Positions 33,948-42,147 of a stretch of DNA of 64,000 bases are shown here, piece after piece. The stretch lies in contig NZ_VIKR01000002.1 of the NCBI RefSeq assembly GCF_007004765.1, positions 620,001 to 684,000 on the forward strand, written 5' to 3'. Made by a program: the position numbers and the translations under genes. The notes under the pieces were generated by a model that worked only from the letters and a program-made list of their open reading frames with translations, ran no database searches and had not been told where the DNA came from. Every line of letters begins with the position of its first letter. Within the stretch, counting starts at the first letter, position 1. This DNA comes from Aliikangiella marina. GTDB taxonomy: Bacteria; Pseudomonadota; Gammaproteobacteria; Enterobacterales; Kangiellaceae.

Positions 33948-36053
33948 ATGGACAGCCACAACCCAGTCAGGGGTACCTGGTTTTTTGAGGTGAAAACGAT
34001 GCGCTGGTTGCAAAGCGCAGCGATCGTTTTTTTACTAGTTAGTTTTATGGGATGCAATCCCTTTCGTAATAACATTGGTGGCGAAGGACCCGAAGCCGAA
34101 GTTGACATTAATGAAGCTCCCACGGCAGCGTTTACTGCTTCTGTCGAATCGGGAGACGCTCCTTTGGTTGTGAATTTTACTGATCGATCAATCAATGGTT
34201 CTGCAACGATTACCGAATGGCAATGGGAGTTTGGTGATGGCAATACCAGTAGCGCTCAAAATCCGCAACATACTTTTAATACGCCCGGTACCTATAGTGT
34301 TTCGCTCACTGTTGTTTCAGCAGACGGTAGCGATGTAGAAGCGAAAACAGATTTTATTAATGTTGCTTCAGCAGAAGTGGCGATGAAAGTGTCTGTGGTC
34401 GATACCAATGGTGTTTTGCTTGATGATGTGACCATTGGATCCACTGACTTTGAAATCATTGAGCAACAGGCTGGCGAATCAGGTGTTGAGTTGGCAGTGC
34501 GTCCTAATGAACAGGACGGTGTTATCAAAGTGAGTAAGGACGGCTACGTCAGTAATTATATTTTTATGGAAGGCGTTGCGCTTGAGCAAAGTAAGGTCAT
34601 AGTCCTAAAAGAAAAGGCGACACCAATTTTAATTAATGGATTTAGAGGCGGGCGCTTCACTGGTGCAGATGGAACCGGTGTCGAAATTCCGGGCGAATCT
34701 TTACTGCGTGCTGACGGTTCGACTGTGACGGGTGAAGTCGAGCTCTACATCACGCCAATCGATATAAGCGATCCGCTTGAAGAAGGAGCATTTCCAGGGA
34801 GTTTCTATGGCGTTTCTGATATCGGTGAACCACAAGACCAGCTTTTCTCCTACGGTGTTTTTGATATTACCTTTGAGGAAAATGGCGAAGAATTACAGCT
34901 TGCGGACAGCGCATTAGCGGTATTGACGCTACCTTTGTACGCGACTAAATCATATACCGATGAGGATTTGGTTGATGGAGATACGATTCCCCTGTGGTAT
35001 CTAGACGTTGAAACCGGTTTGTGGATATATGAGAGCGAAGGACAGGTGATTGAAGATCCACTTTCACCTAATGGTCTTTCATTACAGGCGACTACCAGTC
35101 ATTTTACGACCTTTAATTCTGATATTAATCCCCCAGGGTTAGGCCGAGGTGGCTCCGGAGGGGGCGGCGGAAGTGGCGGATCTGGTGGCAGTAATGTCTG
35201 CCGATTGAGTATTGATTTAATCGGTGCTGAAGTTGGCGAGAATTATCTTTACTCTGTGGTCTATAGTCGACCGGGTTGGCCTGCATCGAGAAGCGACCGC
35301 GCATTTTCATACACTGGGGCGCCACTCGGTCAGAATATCTTGAGAGGTTATTACGTCACCATTACTGTTTCTCAAGGCGACACTGAAGGCAGTTCCAGCT
35401 TTTTCTGTAATGGTGCAGACGTCAATACAAGCATAACTCTCGGCGATCAACCGCCAGAAATCAAAGATTTCAACTTACGGGTAGAGCCAGTATTTGACCG
35501 AATTGGTGGTTTCAGTGAAATTATCTACAACCGAATTTATGTTGGTGGCTATTGGGTAGGCGCCGAAGCAGGCATAATCGACTCTGAAATTCTCACTGCG
35601 CCATTGATTCTGGGTAGAGGTGTCTATAAACAGATAACTTATGAGTTTGACGAACCATCGCCACTAGTTTTCTCAGCGACAGTAAGTAATGAGTTTGGTA
35701 CGGACACCACCGCGACATCAGTGCAGTTTATCGATGAGCATCCGCCAATTTTAGGTTACAGCTATGCGTTTTATGACGTGGATGTCAATTTAACCTGGAT
35801 ATCGTGGTCGAATGTGGAAGGCGCTGACGAAGTTAGTATTTACCAGCTAAACGAGTTAACGGACCCGCCCGGCAATCCAATTCTTACTAATACTGAATTA
35901 AATTCGAGTGATGAACTGGAGTTTATTCAAGGAGAGTATACGGGTTATTTGAGATTGGACTTTTCAAACCGTTATGGAACCACCACCGAGTACATCCCAA
36001 TAGGTGGTGCTGACTGTCCGCCAAACTCAGATGTATGTGTGCCGGAATCATAA
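33948..36053 (+). CDS. PKD-domain surface or periplasmic lipoprotein
   Basis: A 701-residue protein with one PKD domain (about 50-135; EWQWEFGDGNTSS is diagnostic), a carboxypeptidase-regulatory-like beta domain (about 140-220), a large central region of unknown fold, a glycine/serine-rich linker near residues 398-412, and a further beta-rich C-terminal half with fibronectin-like segments. Two starts are possible: ATG 33948 with AAGGAG, and ATG 33999 with GAGGTG, which gives a textbook lipoprotein signal ending FMGC. The second fits a lipoprotein better. PKD domains usually mediate protein or polysaccharide binding; the ligand is unknown. Confidence 0.85.
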   Translation: MDSHNPVRGTWFFEVKTMRWLQSAAIVFLLVSFMGCNPFRNNIGGEGPEAEVDINEAPTAAFTASVESGDAPLVVNFTDRSINGSATITEWQWEFGDGNTSSAQNPQHTFNTPGTYSVSLTVVSADGSDVEAKTDFINVASAEVAMKVSVVDTNGVLLDDVTIGSTDFEIIEQQAGESGVELAVRPNEQDGVIKVSKDGYVSNYIFMEGVALEQSKVIVLKEKATPILINGFRGGRFTGADGTGVEIPGESLLRADGSTVTGEVELYITPIDISDPLEEGAFPGSFYGVSDIGEPQDQLFSYGVFDITFEENGEELQLADSALAVLTLPLYATKSYTDEDLVDGDTIPLWYLDVETGLWIYESEGQVIEDPLSPNGLSLQATTSHFTTFNSDINPPGLGRGGSGGGGGSGGSGGSNVCRLSIDLIGAEVGENYLYSVVYSRPGWPASRSDRAFSYTGAPLGQNILRGYYVTITVSQGDTEGSSSFFCNGADVNTSITLGDQPPEIKDFNLRVEPVFDRIGGFSEIIYNRIYVGGYWVGAEAGIIDSEILTAPLILGRGVYKQITYEFDEPSPLVFSATVSNEFGTDTTATSVQFIDEHPPILGYSYAFYDVDVNLTWISWSNVEGADEVSIYQLNELTDPPGNPILTNTELNSSDELEFIQGEYTGYLRLDFSNRYGTTTEYIPIGGADCPPNSDVCVPES

Positions 36054-36071
36054 ATAAGCATTAGCGACTCG

Positions 36072-36100
36072 CGTCATTCTCCGAGAAACGGAGAATGACG
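36072..36100. repeat. Perfect 12-bp hairpin, REP-like
   Basis: CGTCATTCTCCG (36072-36083) pairs with CGGAGAATGACG (36089-36100) around a 5-base AGAAA loop. The GTCATTC...GAATGAC form resembles extragenic palindromes found in many copies in gammaproteobacteria. It also sits 19 bases after the PKD gene and could end its transcript. Confidence 0.7.
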
Positions 36101-36101
36101 A

Positions 36102-36146
36102 CAAACAATTAGACAGACTAGTTTTCCAAACAATTAGACAGTCTAG
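36102..36146. repeat. Two 20-bp direct repeats next to the hairpin
   Basis: CAAACAATTAGACAGACTAG (36102-36121) and CAAACAATTAGACAGTCTAG (36127-36146) differ at one base and are 5 bases apart. The second copy contains the palindrome TAGACAGTCTA. Confidence 0.75.
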
Positions 36147-36378
36147 TGTTGAGTTCCGAGAACCAATTAATTGCGGGCTTCCCGAAAAGTGGTGTGCTTG
36201 GCTTGAGCACAAAATCACTCATAAAAGCGCAAAAATTCAACAACTTATCGAGTTTTCCTCACAAAGTCCTCAAAATTGCCATAATTTTACATTTTAACGG
36301 TTATATTCTCCGTTACAATTCGCTATAGTGCCCGATTAACGAGGCTTTGCCGCAATTTTCGAGTTAAAAAAATAACTA

Positions 36379-36792
36379 ATGTCGAGTGAATTTATTTGGC
36401 CGATCAGGGTCTATTACGAAGACACTGATGCAGGTGGTGTTGTTTACTACGCAAACTATTTAAAGTTTTTTGAGCGAGCCCGAAGCGAGTGGCTCAATCA
36501 TTTAGGGATAGACCAGCCTAAATTACTGGCAGAAGATATTGTTTTTGTCGTTAAAAATGCCAACGTAGATTTCGCTAGCCCAGCTAAATTAAACGATGAA
36601 TTAGAAGTTGTATCTCGTATCACGGAAATGCGTGGCGTGAGTTTAGTATTCCAACAGCAACTTTTTAGACGCGGTGACCGTCAAAAGTTACTGTGCGAAG
36701 GAATCATTAAAGTTGCCTGTTTACAATTAAAAACGTTTACACCCTGCCGCATACCGGCAGTTGTTAGGGAGGAGTTTCAGCGTGTCTGCTGA
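36379..36792 (+). CDS. ybgC: Acyl-CoA thioesterase YbgC, Tol-Pal system
   Basis: A 137-residue hotdog-fold thioesterase. The catalytic aspartate lies in RVYYEDTDAGGVVYYANYLKF at residues 11-31, the standard 4-hydroxybenzoyl-CoA-thioesterase-like motif. It hydrolyses short-chain acyl-CoAs or acyl-ACP in the cytoplasm and is nearly always the first gene of the tol-pal operon. Its 3' end overlaps tolQ by 11 bp, so translation is coupled. Confidence 0.96.
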   Translation: MSSEFIWPIRVYYEDTDAGGVVYYANYLKFFERARSEWLNHLGIDQPKLLAEDIVFVVKNANVDFASPAKLNDELEVVSRITEMRGVSLVFQQQLFRRGDRQKLLCEGIIKVACLQLKTFTPCRIPAVVREEFQRVC

Positions 36793-37468
36793 TATGTCGA
36801 TTTTAAGTTTATTCCTTGAAGCCAGCATTGTAGTACAGCTGGTGATGATTATTTTGCTGCTGCTGTCGGTGATTTCCTGGGCGATGATATTTGAGCGAAG
36901 TCGCGGACTGAATTCGGCAATTACCGAGGGCAACAAGTTTGAAGAGCGCTTTTGGTCAGGTATTGATTTGAGTAAGCTTTACAATGATTTGACGGCAAGA
37001 CAGACTCAACCCACCGGTATGGAATTGCTGTTCTTGGCTGGATATCGAGAGTTCGCTCGCTTACGTAAGCAAGTGGGTACTTCGCCGCAAGCAGTCATGG
37101 ATGGTACACATCGAGCGATGCGTGTTGCCTATTCACGTGAAATTGACAAGATTGAAGTCCATTTGTCGTTTTTGGCAACTGTAGGCTCAACAACGCCCTA
37201 CGTTGGCCTATTCGGAACCGTGTGGGGAATTATGAATTCATTTATTGCGCTTGGCTCTGTGAAGCAAGCGACTCTCGCAATGGTCGCGCCAGGCATCGCC
37301 GAGGCGCTAATCGCTACTGCTATGGGATTGTTTGCTGCGATACCCGCAGTAATCGCTTACAACCGCTTTACCCACAAAGTACAAAAGGTCGAGACTCAAT
37401 ACGAAAACTTTGTTGAAGAGTTCTCAGGTATTTTACACCGTAAAGCGCACAGCAAAACTGCACCTTAG
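36782..37468 (+). CDS. tolQ: TolQ, proton-channel subunit of the Tol-Pal system
   Basis: A 228-residue inner-membrane protein homologous to ExbB and MotA. Three membrane helices are visible (about 15-40, 125-150, 165-195), with conserved GTVWGIMNSF and IAEALIATAMGLFAAIPAV in the last two. TolQ and TolR convert the proton gradient into motion of TolA. GTG at 36782 is chosen because GGGAGGAG lies 7 bases before it and the protein then matches the family start (MSADMSILSLFLEAS). Coupled to ybgC. Confidence 0.97.
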   Translation: MSADMSILSLFLEASIVVQLVMIILLLLSVISWAMIFERSRGLNSAITEGNKFEERFWSGIDLSKLYNDLTARQTQPTGMELLFLAGYREFARLRKQVGTSPQAVMDGTHRAMRVAYSREIDKIEVHLSFLATVGSTTPYVGLFGTVWGIMNSFIALGSVKQATLAMVAPGIAEALIATAMGLFAAIPAVIAYNRFTHKVQKVETQYENFVEEFSGILHRKAHSKTAP

Positions 37469-37499
37469 TAGTTTTTAGCAACGACTTAGAGGCTAGTTG

Positions 37500-37937
37500 A
37501 TGAGTCATTCGCCAATAATCCGCAAGAATAAGCGCCGCCCGATGGCGGAAATCAATGTCGTGCCCTACATCGATGTCATGTTGGTATTGCTGGTGATTTT
37601 TATGATTTCCGCGCCATTAATCACCGCTGGTATTAATGTCGATCTGCCAGAAGTCAGTGCAGAACCAATGTCGGCTAATGAAGAACCGCCGTTGATCGCA
37701 AGTATTGATGCGAGTGGTAATTATTATTTATCCGTTGGCGATTCCTCGGATCAAGCATTAGAGCCACATGAGTTGGTTGAGTTAGTACTTGCTCACCGTA
37801 AGTTAAACCCTAATGTTCAGGTCCTGATTAATGGCGATAGAAATGTCGCTTACGACAAAGTAGTTCAATTAATGGTTTTATTGCAAGGGGAAGTGGGCAT
37901 CGATTCAGTGGGGTTAATGACCGATCCGGAGAGTTAG
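37500..37937 (+). CDS. tolR: TolR, Tol-Pal energising subunit
   Basis: A 145-residue ExbD/TolR protein: short basic cytoplasmic N-terminus, one membrane helix (about 18-40) containing the proton-path aspartate in NVVPYIDVMLVLLVIFM, and a periplasmic domain. ATG at 37500 is used, 7 bases after GAGG; a TTG one codon earlier also reads in frame. It follows tolQ by 31 bp. The downstream gap to tolA (166 bp) is wide for this operon. Confidence 0.96.
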   Translation: MSHSPIIRKNKRRPMAEINVVPYIDVMLVLLVIFMISAPLITAGINVDLPEVSAEPMSANEEPPLIASIDASGNYYLSVGDSSDQALEPHELVELVLAHRKLNPNVQVLINGDRNVAYDKVVQLMVLLQGEVGIDSVGLMTDPES

Positions 37938-38103
37938 TCACTGATGATAAATGGTGTTATCCAAGCGCAAGTCGCTGAATGGACATTGTTTAAGGGGTTG
38001 TGGAAACCCGCGTTGCTCTTTTGATCGTTAACAGTGAGTTAAACGAAAGTCTTTACTCTAGGTCTTTATTTTTGAAGTTTAAATTACCAAATTAAGATTA
38101 TTA

Positions 38104-39009
38104 ATGAAGTTTAATACCGCCATTATCGTCTCAATAGTCGTCCATATTGGATTGATTGGTTTGTTGTTAACCAATTACCAATTTTCAAAAGTGGAGCTGG
38201 AACAAACCGGATCTAATCAGCCGAAGATTAATGCAAAAGCGGTTGATAGTAAGCGGGTGGAGCAGTTAGCAGAACAACTAAAAAAGCAACGAGTTGACCA
38301 GCAACGTAAAGAACAAAAACGTTTAGATGACCTTAAACGTGCTGAGGAGCGAGCAAAAAAGCGTCGCGAAGCCGAAGAGCAAAAAGCAGAAAATGCCCGC
38401 AAGCGCCGAGAGCAGGCTGAACGCAAGCGTAAGGAAGAGGAGTCTAAAGCCCTCGCGCTGAAGAAAAAGCGTGAAAAGGAAGAGGAAGAACGCAAGAAGA
38501 AAGCTGAGCAGGAGCGCAAACAAAAAGCTGAGGCAGAGCGAAAGCGCAAAGCGGAAGAAGAAAGAAAACGAAAGGCTGAAGCAGAGCGGAAGCGTAAACA
38601 AAAGGAAGAAGAAGAACGTAAACGCAAAGAAGCTGAAGAAAAAGCGCGCCAAGAAGCGCTTGAGCGAGAAATGGCTGCCGCAATGGAAGCGCAAGCTGCT
38701 GAGTTAGCCGCTGCCAGACAAGCGGCAGTTATGAGTGAAGTTGATATCTTCAACACGCGGATCCGCAGTAAGATCGAACGAAATTGGTTTAAGCCTGAGT
38801 CGATAGGTCAATGTACTTTTAGAATCAAGATTTCACCTGGAGGTTTAGTTATTAATATAGAGGTGATTGATGGGGCTCCGGCACACTGTGAATCAGGTCG
38901 TCGAGCAATTTTAAGAGCGGAACCTTTGCCCGTTTCAAAGGATCCAGACGTATTTAATGTTTTAAGAACGAGAACTTTCAAATTAGAAAATGAGAATGAC
39001 GAACAGTAA
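38104..39009 (+). CDS. tolA: TolA, inner-membrane to outer-membrane linker
   Basis: A 301-residue protein with an N-terminal membrane anchor (about 7-25, AIIVSIVVHIGLIGLLL), a long lysine/glutamate/alanine-rich helical domain (about 55-205) of KxxEExxRKxKAE repeats, and the C-terminal TolA globular domain (about 215-300; IRSKIERNWFKPE, two cysteines) that binds Pal and colicins or phage. Length is a little below that of E. coli TolA because the helical domain is shorter. The ribosome-binding site is weak, consistent with a lower expressed component or an internal promoter in the 166-bp gap. Confidence 0.96.
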   Translation: MKFNTAIIVSIVVHIGLIGLLLTNYQFSKVELEQTGSNQPKINAKAVDSKRVEQLAEQLKKQRVDQQRKEQKRLDDLKRAEERAKKRREAEEQKAENARKRREQAERKRKEEESKALALKKKREKEEEERKKKAEQERKQKAEAERKRKAEEERKRKAEAERKRKQKEEEERKRKEAEEKARQEALEREMAAAMEAQAAELAAARQAAVMSEVDIFNTRIRSKIERNWFKPESIGQCTFRIKISPGGLVINIEVIDGAPAHCESGRRAILRAEPLPVSKDPDVFNVLRTRTFKLENENDEQ

Positions 39010-40363
39010 ATTTATGGCTCGCGTGAGTGGCCTACTTTTAGGGATGTTTTTTACTTTTACCGTTCAAGCGGAAGAGGTGAAGCTCGATTTTGTTATTAGC
39101 GATGGTCTCGACAGCGCGAGGCCGGTCGCTGTCATTCCTTTTGCTTGGAAAGGCCTCGCCCAACAACCCTCTCAAGATGTCGCGACCGTTATTTCGTCGG
39201 ATTTACGACGAAGTGGTCGCTTTAACCCGATGGCGCGTAATCAAATCCGCTCGTTGCAAGAAGTCTATCGTTATGAAGACGTCAACCTTGAACTTTGGAA
39301 AGAGAAGGGGATAGAAGCGGTCGCGGTTGGTTCAATTGAAGAACAGCCCGATGGGCGATTGAAAATTAGTTACGACTTGGTCGATGTCTTTCAGCGTGAA
39401 CAAGAAGTTCGCAATGGCGAGTTGGTCAATGTTAATCGCAACCGAATTGACACCTGGGCGATTATTATCCCGGCAAAAGATCTTCGGTTTTACGCCCACA
39501 AAGTCGCTGATCGTATCTATGAAGCACTGACTGGTGAAAAGGGCGCATTTGCGACTCGTATCGCTTACGTAAGTGTTAACAAATCTCTCGAGAAGCCTTA
39601 CTCATTAATGATTGCTGACTCAGACGGCTATGCACCGCAAACCTTATTTTCTAGCTACGAGCCGATAATGTCTCCCGCTTGGTCGCCTGATGCACAAAAA
39701 ATGGCCTACGTTTCCTTTGAAAATGGTCGTTCGGAAGTCTGGATGCAAGATATCTACAAAACGAACAGTCGTCGCCGTGTGGCGGCTTTTGAGGGAATAA
39801 ACAGTGCTCCCTCGTTTTCCCCTGACGGTCGCAAATTGGCGTTGACCTTGTCTCGTGATGGTAACGCGGAGATATACGTTTTAGATCTAAACAGTCAGCG
39901 GTTTTCACGAATTACCCGTAGTATTAACTCAATTGAAACCGAAGCTAGCTGGACACCTGACGGTCAATCGCTCCTATTTACCTCGGATCGTGGTCGTGGT
40001 CCACAAATTTACAAACAAAACCTTGCCAGCAACCGCGCATTTCGGTTGACTTGGGAAGGGAACTACAATGCCAGCGCGGCGTTAACGCCCGATGGTAAAA
40101 CAATGGTGCTTATTAACCGCACTAATGGTATATTTCACGTTGCTGTGCAGGACATGGAAACCAATGCAATGCAGACATTAACTGAGACATCCTTGGATGA
40201 ATCTCCCAGTCTGGCGCCTAACGGCAGTATGGTTATCTACGCGACGGTGTATCGAGGCAGACAGGTTTTATCTGTGGTTTCGACTGATGGAAGGTTTAAA
40301 GCACGACTTCCTTCTCGCCAAGGAGAGGTTAAGGCGCCTGTTTGGTCGCCATATTTAAATTAA
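38990..40363 (+). CDS. tolB: TolB, periplasmic beta-propeller
   Basis: A 457-residue periplasmic protein with a signal peptide ending near FTVQAEE, an N-terminal alpha/beta domain (about 30-160) and a six-bladed propeller (about 170-430) with repeated SPAWSPDAQKMAYVSF/APSFSPDGRKLALTLS-type blades. TolB binds Pal and TolA and moves between them during division. The start overlaps tolA by 20 bp; ATG 38990 or ATG 38996 would serve equally. Full length. Confidence 0.97.
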   Translation: MRMTNSKFMARVSGLLLGMFFTFTVQAEEVKLDFVISDGLDSARPVAVIPFAWKGLAQQPSQDVATVISSDLRRSGRFNPMARNQIRSLQEVYRYEDVNLELWKEKGIEAVAVGSIEEQPDGRLKISYDLVDVFQREQEVRNGELVNVNRNRIDTWAIIIPAKDLRFYAHKVADRIYEALTGEKGAFATRIAYVSVNKSLEKPYSLMIADSDGYAPQTLFSSYEPIMSPAWSPDAQKMAYVSFENGRSEVWMQDIYKTNSRRRVAAFEGINSAPSFSPDGRKLALTLSRDGNAEIYVLDLNSQRFSRITRSINSIETEASWTPDGQSLLFTSDRGRGPQIYKQNLASNRAFRLTWEGNYNASAALTPDGKTMVLINRTNGIFHVAVQDMETNAMQTLTETSLDESPSLAPNGSMVIYATVYRGRQVLSVVSTDGRFKARLPSRQGEVKAPVWSPYLN

Positions 40364-40372
40364 TAAAAATCA

Positions 40373-40413
40373 CGATTTTGCCAACAAGTCGTTGAATTTC
40401 GGCAACAAAATCG
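40373..40413. promoter_or_regulatory. Inverted repeat between tolB and pal
   Basis: CGATTTTG (40373-40380) pairs with CAAAATCG (40406-40413), with further partial pairing inside (CC with GG after a small bulge). It lies about 60 bases before pal and could act as a partial terminator or processing site separating pal levels from tolB. No T run. Confidence 0.4.
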
Positions 40414-40471
40414 TTGATAATGACCAAAATAACAGAATTTTAATTAATAGCTAATAAATAGGAGCATTCTA

Positions 40472-41002
40472 ATGTCTATCAACAAATTGGGGAAAGGCTT
40501 GGTCGTACTAGCATCAGCAACTTTCTTATTCGCTTGTGCGGGATCTGACGATTCTTCATCTCAGGACACTGTACCGGTTGTACAAGAACCGACTCAACCA
40601 ACCGTAGTAACTCCACCGCCTAAATCTCCAGAAGAGCTGGCTAAAGAAGCAAACGATGCTGCTCGCCAAGCGCGCACAGTATACTTCGATTTTGATGATG
40701 ACACAGTAAAAGCAGAAGGCCGTACTTTACTTGAAGCACACGCTTGGTTCTTATCTAAGCCTGAAAATGCGGGTGTTGTTGTTGAAGTTCAAGGCCACTG
40801 TGACGAGCGTGGTACGCCAGCATACAACTTGGCTCTCGGCGAGCGTCGTGCTAAAGCTGTTGCACAAATTCTTATGTTAAACGGTGTTCAAGCGTCTCAA
40901 ATTAAGACTGTTAGCCATGGTGAAGAAAAGCCAGCTAACCCGGGTCACGACGAAGCTGCTTGGGAAGAAAACCGACGTGGTGTTTTAGTCTATGAAGGAT
41001 AA
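40472..41002 (+). CDS. pal: Pal, peptidoglycan-associated lipoprotein
   Basis: A 176-residue outer-membrane lipoprotein: lipobox LFAC with Cys22, a flexible proline/threonine-rich linker (about 35-60), and a C-terminal OmpA-like domain (about 65-176) with the peptidoglycan-binding motif GHCDERGTPAYNLALGERR. It anchors the outer membrane to peptidoglycan and is a TolB partner. A good ribosome-binding site (TAGGAG) precedes the ATG. Overlaps cpoB by 11 bp. Confidence 0.98.
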   Translation: MSINKLGKGLVVLASATFLFACAGSDDSSSQDTVPVVQEPTQPTVVTPPPKSPEELAKEANDAARQARTVYFDFDDDTVKAEGRTLLEAHAWFLSKPENAGVVVEVQGHCDERGTPAYNLALGERRAKAVAQILMLNGVQASQIKTVSHGEEKPANPGHDEAAWEENRRGVLVYEG

Positions 41003-41780
41003 GTCCTTATTGGTGGCGGCGTTTGTCGCCACCTTCTCTCTACCTCTCTCCGCATCACAACAATCGCTCGAACAACGTATTCAACAGTTAGAGCAAAAAC
41101 AACAAACTCAAGCTTTATTGCAAAATCAGATGAGTGAGCAACTTATTGAATTGCAAAAAGAAGTGAAAGAATTGCGGGGCATCATTGAAGAGCACGATTA
41201 CAAGTTGCAGCAGATCCAAGATCGGCAACGAGATTTATATCGCGATATCGAAAATCGTTTAAGTGCACTTCCGCAAGGGGCAACCTCTGCAGCATCGTCG
41301 CCAGTGACGACAACACCATCAGCCAATACGGCAGCCCAAACGCCAGTCGTCAGTCCGACCACTGCGCAAAGCGTTCAGCGAGCTGTTGGTTCTAGTGGTA
41401 CAGAAAGAACTGAATTTGAAGAAGCATTCAAACTGGTTAGAAATCGCGAATACAATAAAGCGGTAGAAAGTTTTGAGGCATTTTTAACCAAATATCCGAC
41501 GGGAGGTTTTTCGGATAATGCTCGTTTTTGGATTGGGCAGGTTTATTTTGCACAATCTAAACTCGCTGAAGCGGAACAGCAATTTAATCGCTTACGCAGC
41601 GATTTCCCTGACTCCTCGAAAATGTCGGCGGCCATGTTAAAGCTGGCTGAAATCAAAGTTAGACAGGAAAAGTGGGAAGAAGCCAAGGCGATGTATAACG
41701 AGATTGTCGCTAAATACAGTGGCGCTCAGCAACAGCTGGCTCGTAAAGGGTTACAGGACATAAAACAAAAAGGCCATTAA
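40992..41780 (+). CDS. cpoB: CpoB (YbgF), Tol-Pal associated TPR protein
   Basis: A 262-residue periplasmic protein: signal peptide (MKDKSLLVAAFVATFSLPLSA), an N-terminal trimerising coiled coil (about 24-95, LEQRIQQLEQKQQ and EVKELRGIIEE), a low-complexity serine/threonine/alanine linker, and C-terminal TPR repeats (about 140-260; EYNKAVESFEAFLTKYP, NARFWIGQVYFAQSKLAEA). CpoB coordinates peptidoglycan synthesis by PBP1B with outer-membrane constriction. Last gene of the operon, overlapping pal, and followed by a terminator about 120 bp on. Confidence 0.95.
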   Translation: MKDKSLLVAAFVATFSLPLSASQQSLEQRIQQLEQKQQTQALLQNQMSEQLIELQKEVKELRGIIEEHDYKLQQIQDRQRDLYRDIENRLSALPQGATSAASSPVTTTPSANTAAQTPVVSPTTAQSVQRAVGSSGTERTEFEEAFKLVRNREYNKAVESFEAFLTKYPTGGFSDNARFWIGQVYFAQSKLAEAEQQFNRLRSDFPDSSKMSAAMLKLAEIKVRQEKWEEAKAMYNEIVAKYSGAQQQLARKGLQDIKQKGH

Positions 41781-41897
41781 TTAGACAAGATTAACTTTAA
41801 GGCCTAGGTTGTATGCGCGATCAATTGGGTTAGGAACTTCGAAACTCTAAAACCCCGAACCCTCAAGTCCGTAATGATGAAGACCAAAATTTTTAGC

Positions 41898-41924
41898 AAG
41901 GCGCCAATTAAGGCGCCTTTCTTG
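41898..41924 (+). terminator. Probable terminator of the tol-pal operon
   Basis: Stem AAGGCGCC/GGCGCCTT (41898-41905 with 41912-41919) with a 6-base loop, followed by TTTCTTG. GC-rich perfect stem; T tract short. Confidence 0.7.
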
Positions 41925-41988
41925 TTGAAGCGAATTGAGCTGATACAGTTTAGACCGATGAATACTCTGCCAGCAGATTAAAATTTGC

Positions 41989-42065
41989 TTAGCCCTTAGC
42001 CCTTAGCCCTTAGCCCTTAGCCCTTAGCCCTTAGCCCTTAGCACTTAGCCCTTAGCACTTAGCCC
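41989..42065. repeat. Heptanucleotide tandem array (TTAGCCC), 11 units
   Basis: Eleven uninterrupted 7-bp units: seven TTAGCCC, then TTAGCAC, TTAGCCC, TTAGCAC, TTAGCCC. The array ends about 33 bases before the likely queE -10 box and 82 bases before the queE start, so changes in copy number by slippage could alter spacing around that promoter. Not in a coding frame. Confidence 0.95.
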
Positions 42066-42097
42066 TTGTTCCTCTCGCTATGGCAGGGTTTCTCATG

Positions 42098-42103
42098 TAA
42101 AAT
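42098..42103 (+). promoter_or_regulatory. Likely queE -10 box
   Basis: TAAAAT preceded by TG and followed by CCGCGC, the same -10 plus GC-rich discriminator layout as at ndk and ybiT. No good -35; the heptamer array lies just upstream. Confidence 0.4.
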
Positions 42104-42147
42104 CCGCGCTCTGTATGAAAACCAACCAATTTTGACGTGTTAATATT

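Larger units (their letters stand above)
36054..36378. other. Intergenic region with REP-like hairpin before the tol operon
   Basis: About 325 bases. It contains the perfect hairpin 36072-36100, the direct repeat 36102-36146 and, nearer ybgC, an AT-rich promoter-like stretch with TATAGT near 36325. No gene was recognised. Confidence 0.5.
41781..42147. other. Intergenic region cpoB-queE with terminator and heptamer array
   Basis: About 367 bases holding, in order, the tol-pal terminator, an 11-copy heptanucleotide array and a likely queE -10 box (all listed). No gene was recognised. Confidence 0.6.

Noticed and set aside
38217-38756. Long reading frame on the minus strand inside tolA (179 residues, serine/arginine/phenylalanine-rich)
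   Set aside because: It is the mirror of the lysine/glutamate-rich helical repeat of TolA; low-complexity coding DNA opens antisense frames. No ribosome-binding site or domain.
41989-42065. Heptamer array as a CRISPR or telomere-like structure
   Set aside because: The unit is 7 bp with no spacers between copies and no cas genes; it is a simple tandem repeat inside a circular-type chromosome context.
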